DNA from: an uncultured Azospirillum sp.
GTDB lineage: Bacteria; Pseudomonadota; Alphaproteobacteria; RF32; CAG-239
Reading direction: 5' to 3'
Assembly (NCBI GenBank): GCA_946184595.1
Contig: CAMHFM010000004.1
Location: 1 to 12,982 of the forward strand
DNA: 12,982 nucleotides
Positions 7,117 through 12,973 of the stretch are shown piece by piece. Position 1 is the first letter of the stretch. Each line of letters starts with the position of its first letter. The notes beneath the pieces are model-generated. The model searched no databases. It was not told where the DNA came from and saw only the letters and a program-made list of their open reading frames with translations. The translations under genes were made by a program, and so were the position numbers.

Positions 7117-8562
7117 ATGAGAAAAATAGTATATATAATAGGTCTTTCCGGTGTCTTAATGAGTTCGGTCGTTGAGGCAAAATTAAATAAAGACGATAAG
7201 AAATCGTGCGAGGAAATGGGCTATACGGTCGACTATACGCTCTGCGCTATGCAAAACCGTACCATTCCGCTGTTGTGCCCGTATTCTGAGTCTGAGGGAA
7301 AACTGAAAGCAATGTGCTATATTTCTTCCTGTCGCGGTTATTTTCTTAAGGAAGAAGATTTCAGTCAATTAGCTTCAGATGGTCGCCCTATGTCGGCACA
7401 TATTAAAGGCGATATTCAGTTCAAAAAAGTAAACGGCGGAGGAATCAGCGGTTGTAAAGCCGGCTACACACAAGGTTCAAATGGACAATTGGAAGAAGTC
7501 TGGTATTACCGGATTAATCAGTGTGCCGAAGGCAGTTCTTTTCAGAACGGACGGTGTGATACCGGTTGTGACCGTACAAATAAATATCCCTATGATATCC
7601 ACCCCGGAAACTTAGCCGGAACGGTTGAAGGCTGTTTTGATGAAAAAGGTGATTGTTTCGGCTATACCTCTTGCAACGAAGGTTGGACGTTTGATAAAGG
7701 GCGTTGTGAGTTAAACAAATGTTCTGTTCAAAATTATCCGTATTTCTCAAACCCGAATACAGATGAAGACCGCGGCCTGACAAAGACCTGTAAAATCGGT
7801 GGCAACGCTTACCACCGATACACCAATACCGATAGTAATGGAGAACCCCTCACAGAAGGGGATTGTGCACATAATGGTTACATATTATCCAGTGCGGCTT
7901 GTATCAAGCAATGTGTTTTCAGTGATTGTACCAGTGAGGATAAGGTTGTAACCTATACCAAAGACAGTACAACATATACCACCACCTATCATGAATGGTC
8001 ATGTAAAATAAATACCCAGCATTGCCGTATCGGTGACTATATGACCATCAACGGCCAAAACATTGGGGTCATTTTCCATTTACCGGATAGTACCTTAGAT
8101 AAAGTTTTGGTTGCTGCTACAACCTCTGTAAGTAAGACTTGGGGAGCTAATGAAGCAACTTATTTGGATACCCCGTTACCGAATGGACAAAGACCAACTG
8201 ATTATAACGGTAAATACAATTCATACGTTATTAAAAATTTCTCAAAAAGTAATGACAACTATAATTATCCGGCACTCGATTATGCCATTAGTTATGCACC
8301 GTCTAATTGTAATGATGCAATATGTAATGAAGGTGAATGGTATTTACCTTCTATTGGGGAATTAAACTTTTTACATGATAATCGTTATCTGATGTATAAT
8401 ATTATGCCGAACAGTTCACGCTACTATTCAAGCTTTAGTTTTTGGTCATCAAATGAAAATGGTGCAGATACTGCATGTTTCAAAAATGTCGGCATTGTTT
8501 ATTGTTGGCCGAAAACATTTAGCTACCATACTGTTCCGGTTTTATCATTTACACTTAAGTAA
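7117..8562 (+). CDS. Exported cysteine-rich protein, paralogous in parts to its upstream neighbour
   Basis: A 481-residue protein with a clear signal peptide (hydrophobic 4-16, probable cleavage after VEA at residue 21). About 25 cysteines are present. From Cys31, CEEMGY...C parallels CGALGY...C of the upstream protein. YPYD at 157-160 followed by FGYTSCN (181-187), and a second YPYF at 207-210, repeat the module seen in the larger protein. The C-terminal domain (about 300-481) includes NIGVIFHLP, EGEWYLPSIGEL and FSFWSSNEN and ends PVLSFTLK. The 'WYLPSxxEL...WSS' pattern is what one sees in Lcl_C/DUF1566 domains, here with four extra cysteines that the neighbour lacks. It is 11 bases downstream of the 907-residue gene and surely cotranscribed. 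Probable location is periplasmic or extracellular. I do not recognise a function; the pair may act together or be tandem-duplication products that diverged. Confidence 0.78.
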   Translation: MRKIVYIIGLSGVLMSSVVEAKLNKDDKKSCEEMGYTVDYTLCAMQNRTIPLLCPYSESEGKLKAMCYISSCRGYFLKEEDFSQLASDGRPMSAHIKGDIQFKKVNGGGISGCKAGYTQGSNGQLEEVWYYRINQCAEGSSFQNGRCDTGCDRTNKYPYDIHPGNLAGTVEGCFDEKGDCFGYTSCNEGWTFDKGRCELNKCSVQNYPYFSNPNTDEDRGLTKTCKIGGNAYHRYTNTDSNGEPLTEGDCAHNGYILSSAACIKQCVFSDCTSEDKVVTYTKDSTTYTTTYHEWSCKINTQHCRIGDYMTINGQNIGVIFHLPDSTLDKVLVAATTSVSKTWGANEATYLDTPLPNGQRPTDYNGKYNSYVIKNFSKSNDNYNYPALDYAISYAPSNCNDAICNEGEWYLPSIGELNFLHDNRYLMYNIMPNSSRYYSSFSFWSSNENGADTACFKNVGIVYCWPKTFSYHTVPVLSFTLK

Positions 8563-8580
8563 ATAAAACAACCAATTGAT

Positions 8581-8619
8581 AGTCACCCTTCCACACCATA
8601 AGGTGTGGTCAAGGGGACT
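8581..8619 (+). other. Long imperfect stem-loop in the 3' region of the cysteine-rich pair
   Basis: AGTC (8581-8584), CCCTT (8586-8590) and CCACACC (8591-8597) pair with GGTGTGG (8602-8608), AAGGG (8611-8615) and GACT (8616-8619). This makes a 16-bp stem with an ATAA loop, an unpaired A at 8585 and an unpaired TC at 8609-8610. There is no T-run after it, and a conventional terminator lies 24 bases further on, so it is not simply the terminator. It could stabilise the mRNA end, bind a protein, or be a dispersed palindromic repeat; no second copy exists in this window. Confidence 0.6.
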
Positions 8620-8642
8620 TCGAATTTGTAAAATAAAAAGCT

Positions 8643-8677
8643 AAAAAAACACCCCTCAGTTTTGAGGGGTGTTTTTT
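8643..8677. terminator. Bidirectional terminator between convergent units
   Basis: CACCCCTCA (8650-8658) pairs with TGAGGGGTG (8663-8671) around a GTTT loop. Seven As precede it and six Ts follow, so it can stop transcription of the cysteine-rich pair on the plus strand and of the MerR-ihfA-fabH operon on the minus strand. Confidence 0.92.
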
Positions 8678-8702
8678 ATTTTCGCTCAATTAAAGAAATT
8701 AT

Positions 8703-9110
8703 TTACTTAACCTGCTCTAACGTTTCGCTCAGGCTGGCGGATAAGGCTTTCAGTTCAGAAGAAATATTGCTGATTAATTCTTTATTTCTTTCGCTCAAAT
8801 CCATTTGCTCCAAAGATTCAGCAAAGAAATCTTTTTGAATTTCTTCTCCGATAAGAGCTTTTAATCCTTTTTCTTTGATAACCTTTTGAACACCTTCAAT
8901 CGTGTAACGCTTATCATACAAGTAATATTTGATTTTACGGACTAATTCAACATCATCAGGGCGATAGTAACGACGACCGCCATTACGCTTCATCGGTTGT
9001 ATTTGAGGAAACTTCGTCTCCCAAAAGCGCAGAACATGGGTTGCGACGTTTAATTCATCGGCAACTTCGGCAATCGTTCTAAAAGCATCTTTTGACTTAT
9101 TAACAACCAT
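8703..9110 (-). CDS. MerR-family transcriptional regulator (linked to ihfA)
   Basis: A 135-residue protein. A winged helix-turn-helix occupies about residues 8-75: FRTIAEVADELNV, the VLRFWETKFP turn, then NGGRRYYRPDDVELVRKIK. This is the MerR signature with the RRYY wing. The C-terminal part ends in a Leu/Ser-rich helix likely to form the dimer coiled coil. No effector-binding domain or metal-binding cysteine cluster is present, so this is the short-form type commonly encoded next to ihfA in Alphaproteobacteria, and its ligand, if any, is unknown. It starts 17 bases after the ihfA stop, with AGGG 6 bases before the ATG, and is the last gene of the minus-strand operon. It may act on the inverted repeat in the promoter upstream of ihfA (inference). 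Confidence 0.88.
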   Translation of the reverse strand: MVVNKSKDAFRTIAEVADELNVATHVLRFWETKFPQIQPMKRNGGRRYYRPDDVELVRKIKYYLYDKRYTIEGVQKVIKEKGLKALIGEEIQKDFFAESLEQMDLSERNKELISNISSELKALSASLSETLEQVK

Positions 9111-9127
9111 ATTCAGCCCTAACTTGC

Positions 9128-9412
9128 TTATGCGTTAATTTGCTTTCTCATTGTTTGTGAAGGTTTAAATGAAATAACACGACGCGGCGTAATAACAGCA
9201 TCAACACCCGTCTTTGGATTACGACCGGAACGTTGCTTTTTATCACGCAGAGAGAAAGTTCCGAATGAACTCAATTTAACATCATTGCCTTTTGCCAATT
9301 CTTGAGTAATTTCATCTAACATCATATCTAAAATATCGTTAGAATCTTTACGAGACAATCCGATTTCTTCATAAATACTTTCTGCCACATCTGCACGTGT
9401 AATTGTTTTCAT
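9128..9412 (-). CDS. ihfA: Integration host factor subunit alpha
   Basis: A 94-residue DNA-bending protein of the HU/IHF family. The N-terminal helical dimerisation part has ITRADVAESIYEEIGLS. SSFGTFSLR leads to the beta-arm, and GRNPKTG (63-69) carries Pro66, the residue that intercalates and kinks DNA. PRRVISFKPSQ near the end is typical of the alpha subunit rather than HU. It would pair with IHF-beta, encoded elsewhere, to bend DNA at promoters, replication and recombination sites. AAGGA lies upstream of the ATG. A dedicated promoter in the 97-base gap behind fabH suggests expression independent of the lipid genes. Length is as expected for the family (about 95-100). Confidence 0.95.
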   Translation of the reverse strand: MKTITRADVAESIYEEIGLSRKDSNDILDMMLDEITQELAKGNDVKLSSFGTFSLRDKKQRSGRNPKTGVDAVITPRRVISFKPSQTMRKQINA

Positions 9413-9455
9413 TATAACTATCCTTAACTATTTGTTATTTCAATATATGTGTTTG

Positions 9456-9482
9456 ATTATACCAGTTTGAGTATAATGACAA
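9456..9482 (-). promoter_or_regulatory. Extended -10 promoter for ihfA-MerR with an overlapping inverted repeat
   Basis: Read on the minus strand, TTGTCA (9482-9477) is followed after 15 bases by a perfect TATAAT (9461-9456), which is preceded by TGG, forming the extended -10 TGnTATAAT. An inverted repeat, ATTATAC (9456-9462) and GTATAAT (9471-9477) with 8 bases between, covers the -10 and most of the spacer, where an operator would act. The start of ihfA lies 43 bases downstream of the -10. Confidence 0.65.
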
Positions 9483-9484
9483 GC

Positions 9485-9505
9485 GTTGTTTGAGATATAA
9501 ACAAC
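9485..9505. other. Small hairpin just beyond the fabH stop codon
   Basis: GTTGTTT (9485-9491) pairs with AAACAAC (9499-9505) over a 7-base loop, starting 5 bases past the fabH stop. On the plus strand six Ts follow it, so it resembles a weak terminator against antisense transcription. On the minus strand no T-run follows, so operon read-through into ihfA is likely. Confidence 0.4.
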
Positions 9506-9509
9506 TTTT

Positions 9510-10487
9510 TTATATACGAACTAATGCTCCGCCCCAAGTGAATCCGGCGCCCATAGCCGTTAATACAACCAAATCGCCTTTTTTCAAGCGGCCTGCTGCA
9601 TAATTTTCAGACAAAGCCAATGGAATCGATGCCGCAGATGTATTACCGTGATGATCAACACTGACAATTACCTTTTCTTCCGGCAAGTCTAACTTTTTGC
9701 CGACACCTTCAATAATACGGATATTTGCCTGATGTGGCAAAATCCAGTCAACATCATCTTTTGTTACGCCAGCAATTTCCATAACATTTTCAGCAGCTTG
9801 CGATAACGCATTCACCGCATACTTGAAAACTTCTTTACCATCCATGGTTACAAATCCGGAAGTTTGCGTTGTTGAAACACCGCCTAAAACGACCAAACTT
9901 TCATAATGGCTACCATCTGCATATAATTTTGTTGCCAGAATACCTGTATCAGCGGACGTTCCTTGTCCTTCTTTTGCACGAATCACAACCGCACCGGCAC
10001 CATCACCGAACAAAACGCAAGTGTTTCTGTCTGTCCAATCGACAATCTTTGATAACGTTTCAGCACCAATTACTAATGCTGTTTTAATCTGCCCTAAACG
10101 AATCATATTGTCTGCCATTGTCAAAGCATAAATAAATCCTGAACAAGCAGCAGAGATATCTGTACAAATCGTTCCGCTTTTTGTGCCTAAACGACCTGAA
10201 ATTTTGGCAGCAACTGATGGAGATGTATTATCCGGTGTAACTGTTGCCACAATAATCATATCTAAGTCTTCAGCGGTCATACCGGCAGTTTTTAATGCCA
10301 TTTGTGCGGCATTAAAAGACAAATCACCGGTTGTTTCACCGTCTGAAATATGACGACTGACAATTCCTGTCCGTGTCCGTATCCATTCATCACTGGTTTC
10401 AACAATTTTTGCTAAGTCGTCATTTGTAACGACTTTTGTCGGCAGACAATGTCCAAAACCGACCATTTCAGATCTAATAAGCGTCAT
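9510..10487 (-). CDS. fabH: 3-oxoacyl-[acyl-carrier-protein] synthase III
   Basis: A 325-residue enzyme that condenses acetyl-CoA with malonyl-ACP to start fatty acid synthesis (type II FAS, cytoplasm). The catalytic triad is intact: Cys115 in SAACSGF, His252 in LPHQAN and Asn282 in HHGNTSAAS. The TGI(V)xxRH segment near residues 40-46 and the closing GAGFTWGGALVRI are family hallmarks. Its ATG at 10487 lies inside plsX, overlapping the end of that gene by 14 bases, so the two are translationally coupled, matching PlsX-FabH cooperation at the entry to lipid synthesis. Length is normal. Nothing unusual was seen. Confidence 0.97.
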   Translation of the reverse strand: MTLIRSEMVGFGHCLPTKVVTNDDLAKIVETSDEWIRTRTGIVSRHISDGETTGDLSFNAAQMALKTAGMTAEDLDMIIVATVTPDNTSPSVAAKISGRLGTKSGTICTDISAACSGFIYALTMADNMIRLGQIKTALVIGAETLSKIVDWTDRNTCVLFGDGAGAVVIRAKEGQGTSADTGILATKLYADGSHYESLVVLGGVSTTQTSGFVTMDGKEVFKYAVNALSQAAENVMEIAGVTKDDVDWILPHQANIRIIEGVGKKLDLPEEKVIVSVDHHGNTSAASIPLALSENYAAGRLKKGDLVVLTAMGAGFTWGGALVRI

Positions 10488-11535
10488 AGATAATTTCCTG
10501 TGATAATTCGTCTAAATCAACATGTTCTAATTCATCGCGAATCGTTGCGACAAAGTCTTGGCGAACCAGTTTAATAGCGTTACCGACGGCAACAGCATAA
10601 CCTACGGCATCTGTGCCTCCGTGGCTTTTAACAGATAAACCGTTCAAGCCGATAAACATTGCACCGTTATACAACCGCGGATCCATTCTCTTTTTGAGTT
10701 TAACTTTAACGCCAACTAACAATGGCAAAGCTAACAAGGCCAGAAGCGAGCTTTTAACGCTCTTTTTAATCATTGTCATAATCAATTTAGCTGTTCCCTC
10801 AATGGATTTGAGTGCAATATTTCCGGTAAATCCATCAGATACAACAACATCTGCCTTACCGTTTGGCAAATCATGCGGTTCAACAAAACCGACAAAGTCA
10901 ATATTCATGTGGGAATTTTTAATGATTTGAGCGGCTTGTTTGATTTCATCTTTGCCCTTCATATCTTCTGAGCCGATATTCAACAAACCGACGCGCGGAC
11001 GCTCAATTCCTAAAGCGTGTTTAGCGACAATATTTCCCATTAGAGCAAATTCAGCCAAATTGATAGCATCACATTCGGTATTAGCACCTAAATCAAGCAT
11101 AACATAACGTCCGTTAATGTGCGGCATAATACTGACAATAGCGGGACGATGAATTTTTTGAATTGTTTTCAGTGATAATTTTGAAATTGCCATTAAAGCA
11201 CCGGTATTTCCGGCAGAAACGATAGCTTTAGCCTCACCACGGCGAACGGCATCAATAGCCATTGCCATACTTGTGTTTCGATTACGAATCACTTGTGACG
11301 GCTTATCCTCATTATGGACAACTTCAGGTGAATGACGGAGCTCGCATTTATCTTTCAAACGGGGATATTTATTAAGCAACGGCTTAACTTTACTCTCATC
11401 ACCGAAAAGAAGAAAACGAACATCAGGATTTTTGTGAGAAGCCTCAACTAACCCTTCAATTACGACTCTGGGGGAATTATCTCCCCCCATTGCGTCTATT
11501 GCTATGACCAGATTATCAGACAAAACCTGCTCCAT
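10474..11535 (-). CDS. plsX: Phosphate acyltransferase PlsX
   Basis: A 353-residue protein that transfers the acyl group from acyl-ACP to phosphate, giving acyl-phosphate for PlsY and so feeding phosphatidic acid synthesis at the inner face of the membrane. Conserved elements visible: AIDAMGGDNSPRVVIEG near the N-terminus (about 13-29), SAGNTGALMAIS, the YVMLDLGANTECD strand, and VVSDGFTGNIALK in the second half. It sits between rpmF and fabH as in many proteobacteria. No good Shine-Dalgarno is visible before the ATG, and a short hairpin lies just upstream, which may keep PlsX synthesis far below that of ribosomal protein L32 from the same transcript (inference). Confidence 0.97.
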   Translation of the reverse strand: MEQVLSDNLVIAIDAMGGDNSPRVVIEGLVEASHKNPDVRFLLFGDESKVKPLLNKYPRLKDKCELRHSPEVVHNEDKPSQVIRNRNTSMAMAIDAVRRGEAKAIVSAGNTGALMAISKLSLKTIQKIHRPAIVSIMPHINGRYVMLDLGANTECDAINLAEFALMGNIVAKHALGIERPRVGLLNIGSEDMKGKDEIKQAAQIIKNSHMNIDFVGFVEPHDLPNGKADVVVSDGFTGNIALKSIEGTAKLIMTMIKKSVKSSLLALLALPLLVGVKVKLKKRMDPRLYNGAMFIGLNGLSVKSHGGTDAVGYAVAVGNAIKLVRQDFVATIRDELEHVDLDELSQEIIYDAY

Positions 11536-11545
11536 AATAGTTTTT

Positions 11546-11563
11546 GCTTAACGCGTGTTAAGC
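11546..11563 (-). other. Intercistronic hairpin between rpmF and plsX
   Basis: GCTTAAC (11546-11552) pairs with GTTAAGC (11557-11563) over a 4-base loop. It lies 10 bases before the plsX start on the minus strand and is not followed by a T-run there. It could act as an RNA-processing or decay barrier, or reduce ribosome access to plsX. Confidence 0.5.
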
Positions 11564-11573
11564 TTTATTAAAA

Positions 11574-11762
11574 TTATTCTTCAGTTGTTTTTTGCGCAAC
11601 AACTTCACGCTTGTCATAATGACCGCAAGACGGGCAAACATTATGAGGTCTCTTCAACTCACCACAGTTTGGGCATTCATGAAAAGCATTTGAACCCAAA
11701 GCATCATGAGAACGACGCATATTGCGGCGAGATTTAGATGTTTTATGTTTTGGTGTAGCCAT
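11574..11762 (-). CDS. rpmF: 50S ribosomal protein L32
   Basis: A 62-residue basic protein. The N-terminal ATPKHKTSKSRRNMRRSHD block is characteristic of bL32, and the zinc-ribbon cysteines are all kept: CPNC at 30-33 and CPSC at 43-46. It is a late-assembling component of the large ribosomal subunit. It follows the YceD/DUF177 gene and precedes plsX, the same order as in gamma-proteobacteria. The 151 bases upstream may carry its own promoter. The presence of the zinc-binding form suggests no zinc-independent adaptation at this locus. Confidence 0.97.
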   Translation of the reverse strand: MATPKHKTSKSRRNMRRSHDALGSNAFHECPNCGELKRPHNVCPSCGHYDKREVVAQKTTEE

Positions 11763-11815
11763 TTTCTTTACTCTACTCTTAAGATTTTATTATTAAACCA
11801 AATTTCCAACCGACA

Positions 11816-11843
11816 GTAATACCCGATTTATTTTTAAAATCAA
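11816..11843 (-). promoter_or_regulatory. Possible promoter for rpmF-plsX-fabH
   Basis: On the minus strand, TTGATT (11843-11838) and TATTAC (11821-11816) are 16 bases apart, each a 4/6 match to consensus. They sit in the 151-base gap between the YceD/DUF177 stop and rpmF, leaving a leader of roughly 45-50 bases. The match is weak and read-through from the DUF177 gene is also possible. Confidence 0.3.
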
Positions 11844-11913
11844 GCATTATCTTGCCGGATGCAAATATTTAGTGCCTTTTTAGCCAATATTTTATGATAA
11901 TGCAAGTCTTTTT

Positions 11914-12432
11914 TTATTTTTTTAATTTTTCTAATATTTTGAAAGGATTTTCGCGGGCGGTATCATCCTCTTTAAATTCGCTGACAAAAACAAATTCTTC
12001 GCCCTCTTGCCGTGGATAATCCTCTAATTCAAGAGCAATTTGTTCCATTGCCAGATGACACAAATCGATTTGTCCGTTCATCACGACATCAGGGATATTA
12101 TCAACACCGTCTTCTTCCATTTCACGCACTTGATTTTCGGTGAGCATGGTATCAAACTGCAAATTGAAATCAACCTGATACTTTTTATCAAAATTTTCCA
12201 GGCTGATAACACTTTGTCGTGTGATGACGGCCCCAACATTTCCCCAAACATCAATCAGATTACTTTTGCTGTGGCGACGCGTTTTGATTTCCGAAGCAAA
12301 TTCTTTCACCTCTGAAACCTTTAAAATTTCAGCTATCAGTTTAAGTTGCTCTGCATCAGCTTTGATTTTATAAGTTCGTTCGGCGGCTGAGATATCATCA
12401 ACTGCTAACGAATATGAAAAATTTTTTTGCAT
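11914..12432 (-). CDS. YceD/DUF177 family protein
   Basis: A 172-residue acidic cytoplasmic protein. The core IDVWGNVGAVITRQSVISLENF followed by a VDFNLQFD strand matches the DUF177 (YceD) pattern 'xxLxGxvxaxvxxxCxxxLexfxxxvxxxfxxxf', except that the usual Cys after the Arg/Gln position is Ser. A second conserved acidic block (GVDNIPDVVMNGQIDLCHLAMEQIALELEDYPRQ) matches the family's 'D...E.I...L.LPxxP' region. YceD is associated with 23S rRNA maturation and ribosome assembly in bacteria and plant plastids, which fits its place immediately before rpmF. AAGGA at 12445-12441 is a good Shine-Dalgarno for the ATG at 12432. It diverges from bamE across a 55-base gap. (The quoted runs are shortened by position: core about residues 61-80, second block about 110-140.). 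Confidence 0.85.
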   Translation of the reverse strand: MQKNFSYSLAVDDISAAERTYKIKADAEQLKLIAEILKVSEVKEFASEIKTRRHSKSNLIDVWGNVGAVITRQSVISLENFDKKYQVDFNLQFDTMLTENQVREMEEDGVDNIPDVVMNGQIDLCHLAMEQIALELEDYPRQEGEEFVFVSEFKEDDTARENPFKILEKLKK

Positions 12433-12451
12433 TCATAAATTCCTTATGCTA

Positions 12452-12457
12452 TATAAT
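12452..12457 (+). promoter_or_regulatory. -10 element of the bamE promoter in the divergent gap
   Basis: A perfect TATAAT at 12452-12457 lies 30 bases before the bamE start. The only -35-like sequence is TTGCAT at 12427-12432, 19 bases away and overlapping the start codon of the divergent DUF177 gene. The whole divergent gap is 55 bases, so the two promoters must be very close or overlap. Confidence 0.55.
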
Positions 12458-12487
12458 TACTGTTTATATAAAAATAAGGATGAAAAA

Positions 12488-12925
12488 ATGTCAACCCGCA
12501 AACATATTATGTTAAATTTATTTGTTTCTTTATTACTGACAGCCTGCTCAAGCGATATTTTCGTTTCTCACTGCGGTAATATGCCAACGGAAGAACGTAT
12601 TTCTCAACTACAAAAAGGACAAACGAAAGACGAAGTTTTAGATATTTTAGGGACACCGTCCAGCGTTGTCTCGTTAGATCAAAACACTTGGATTTACATG
12701 TCTTCCGATATTAAGAAAGTTTTGGGGATAAATGTTAATAGTTTTTACACCAACCAAGTTGATGAAATTGAACGCTTAAATAAGGAGCAAGGACGTGATA
12801 TTGCCGTTAATGAGAATGAAACAAAGACTTATGGTAATCGTCCCGGCTTCTTTGAACGGTATTTTGGTGGTGTCGGACAGTTTATGCCTTTCGGACACGG
12901 CTCCAGCAACCAAGTTAATCAATAA
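12488..12925 (+). CDS. bamE: BamE/SmpA-like outer membrane assembly lipoprotein
   Basis: The start is the ATG at 12488, set by AAGGA at 12476-12480; an in-frame ATG at 12446 lies upstream of the promoter -10 and would bury the signal peptide. The product has 145 residues with a short basic N-terminus, a hydrophobic core and a perfect lipobox LTAC with Cys20 as the lipidated residue. The mature part has the SmpA/OmlA (BamE) motif: LQKGQTKDEVLDILGTP followed by the WIYMSSD strand. The C-terminal tail with GFFERYFGGVGQFMPFG resembles the extended tails of alphaproteobacterial BamE proteins. BamE is an accessory lipoprotein of the BAM complex that inserts beta-barrel proteins such as the porin at the start of this window. 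Ser21 at +2 favours outer-membrane sorting. Confidence 0.88.
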   Translation: MSTRKHIMLNLFVSLLLTACSSDIFVSHCGNMPTEERISQLQKGQTKDEVLDILGTPSSVVSLDQNTWIYMSSDIKKVLGINVNSFYTNQVDEIERLNKEQGRDIAVNENETKTYGNRPGFFERYFGGVGQFMPFGHGSSNQVNQ

Positions 12926-12939
12926 GAATTTAGTGTAAA

Positions 12940-12973
12940 AAAACAGGTCTTGTATTATTACAAGACCTGTTTT
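12940..12973 (+). terminator. Rho-independent terminator after bamE
   Basis: AAAACAGGTCTTGTA (12940-12954) is fully complementary to TACAAGACCTGTTTT (12959-12973) over a TTAT loop. The 15-bp stem ends in four Ts on the plus strand and has an A-run on the other side, so it may also work for a gene arriving from the opposite side beyond the window. Confidence 0.88.

Noticed and set aside
7100..7117. Possible frameshift joining the two cysteine-rich genes into one ancestral gene
   Set aside because: The second gene has its own strong ribosome-binding site and a complete signal peptide, and the first ends in a complete C-terminal domain, so they are separate genes.
11555..11737. Plus-strand open frame antisense to rpmF
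   Set aside because: It covers the strongly conserved L32 gene on the other strand and has no support of its own.
12446..12487. Upstream in-frame ATG extending BamE by 14 residues
   Set aside because: It lies before the TATAAT at 12452, has no matching ribosome-binding site (its TCCTT is the complement of the DUF177 site), and would place charged residues ahead of the lipoprotein signal.
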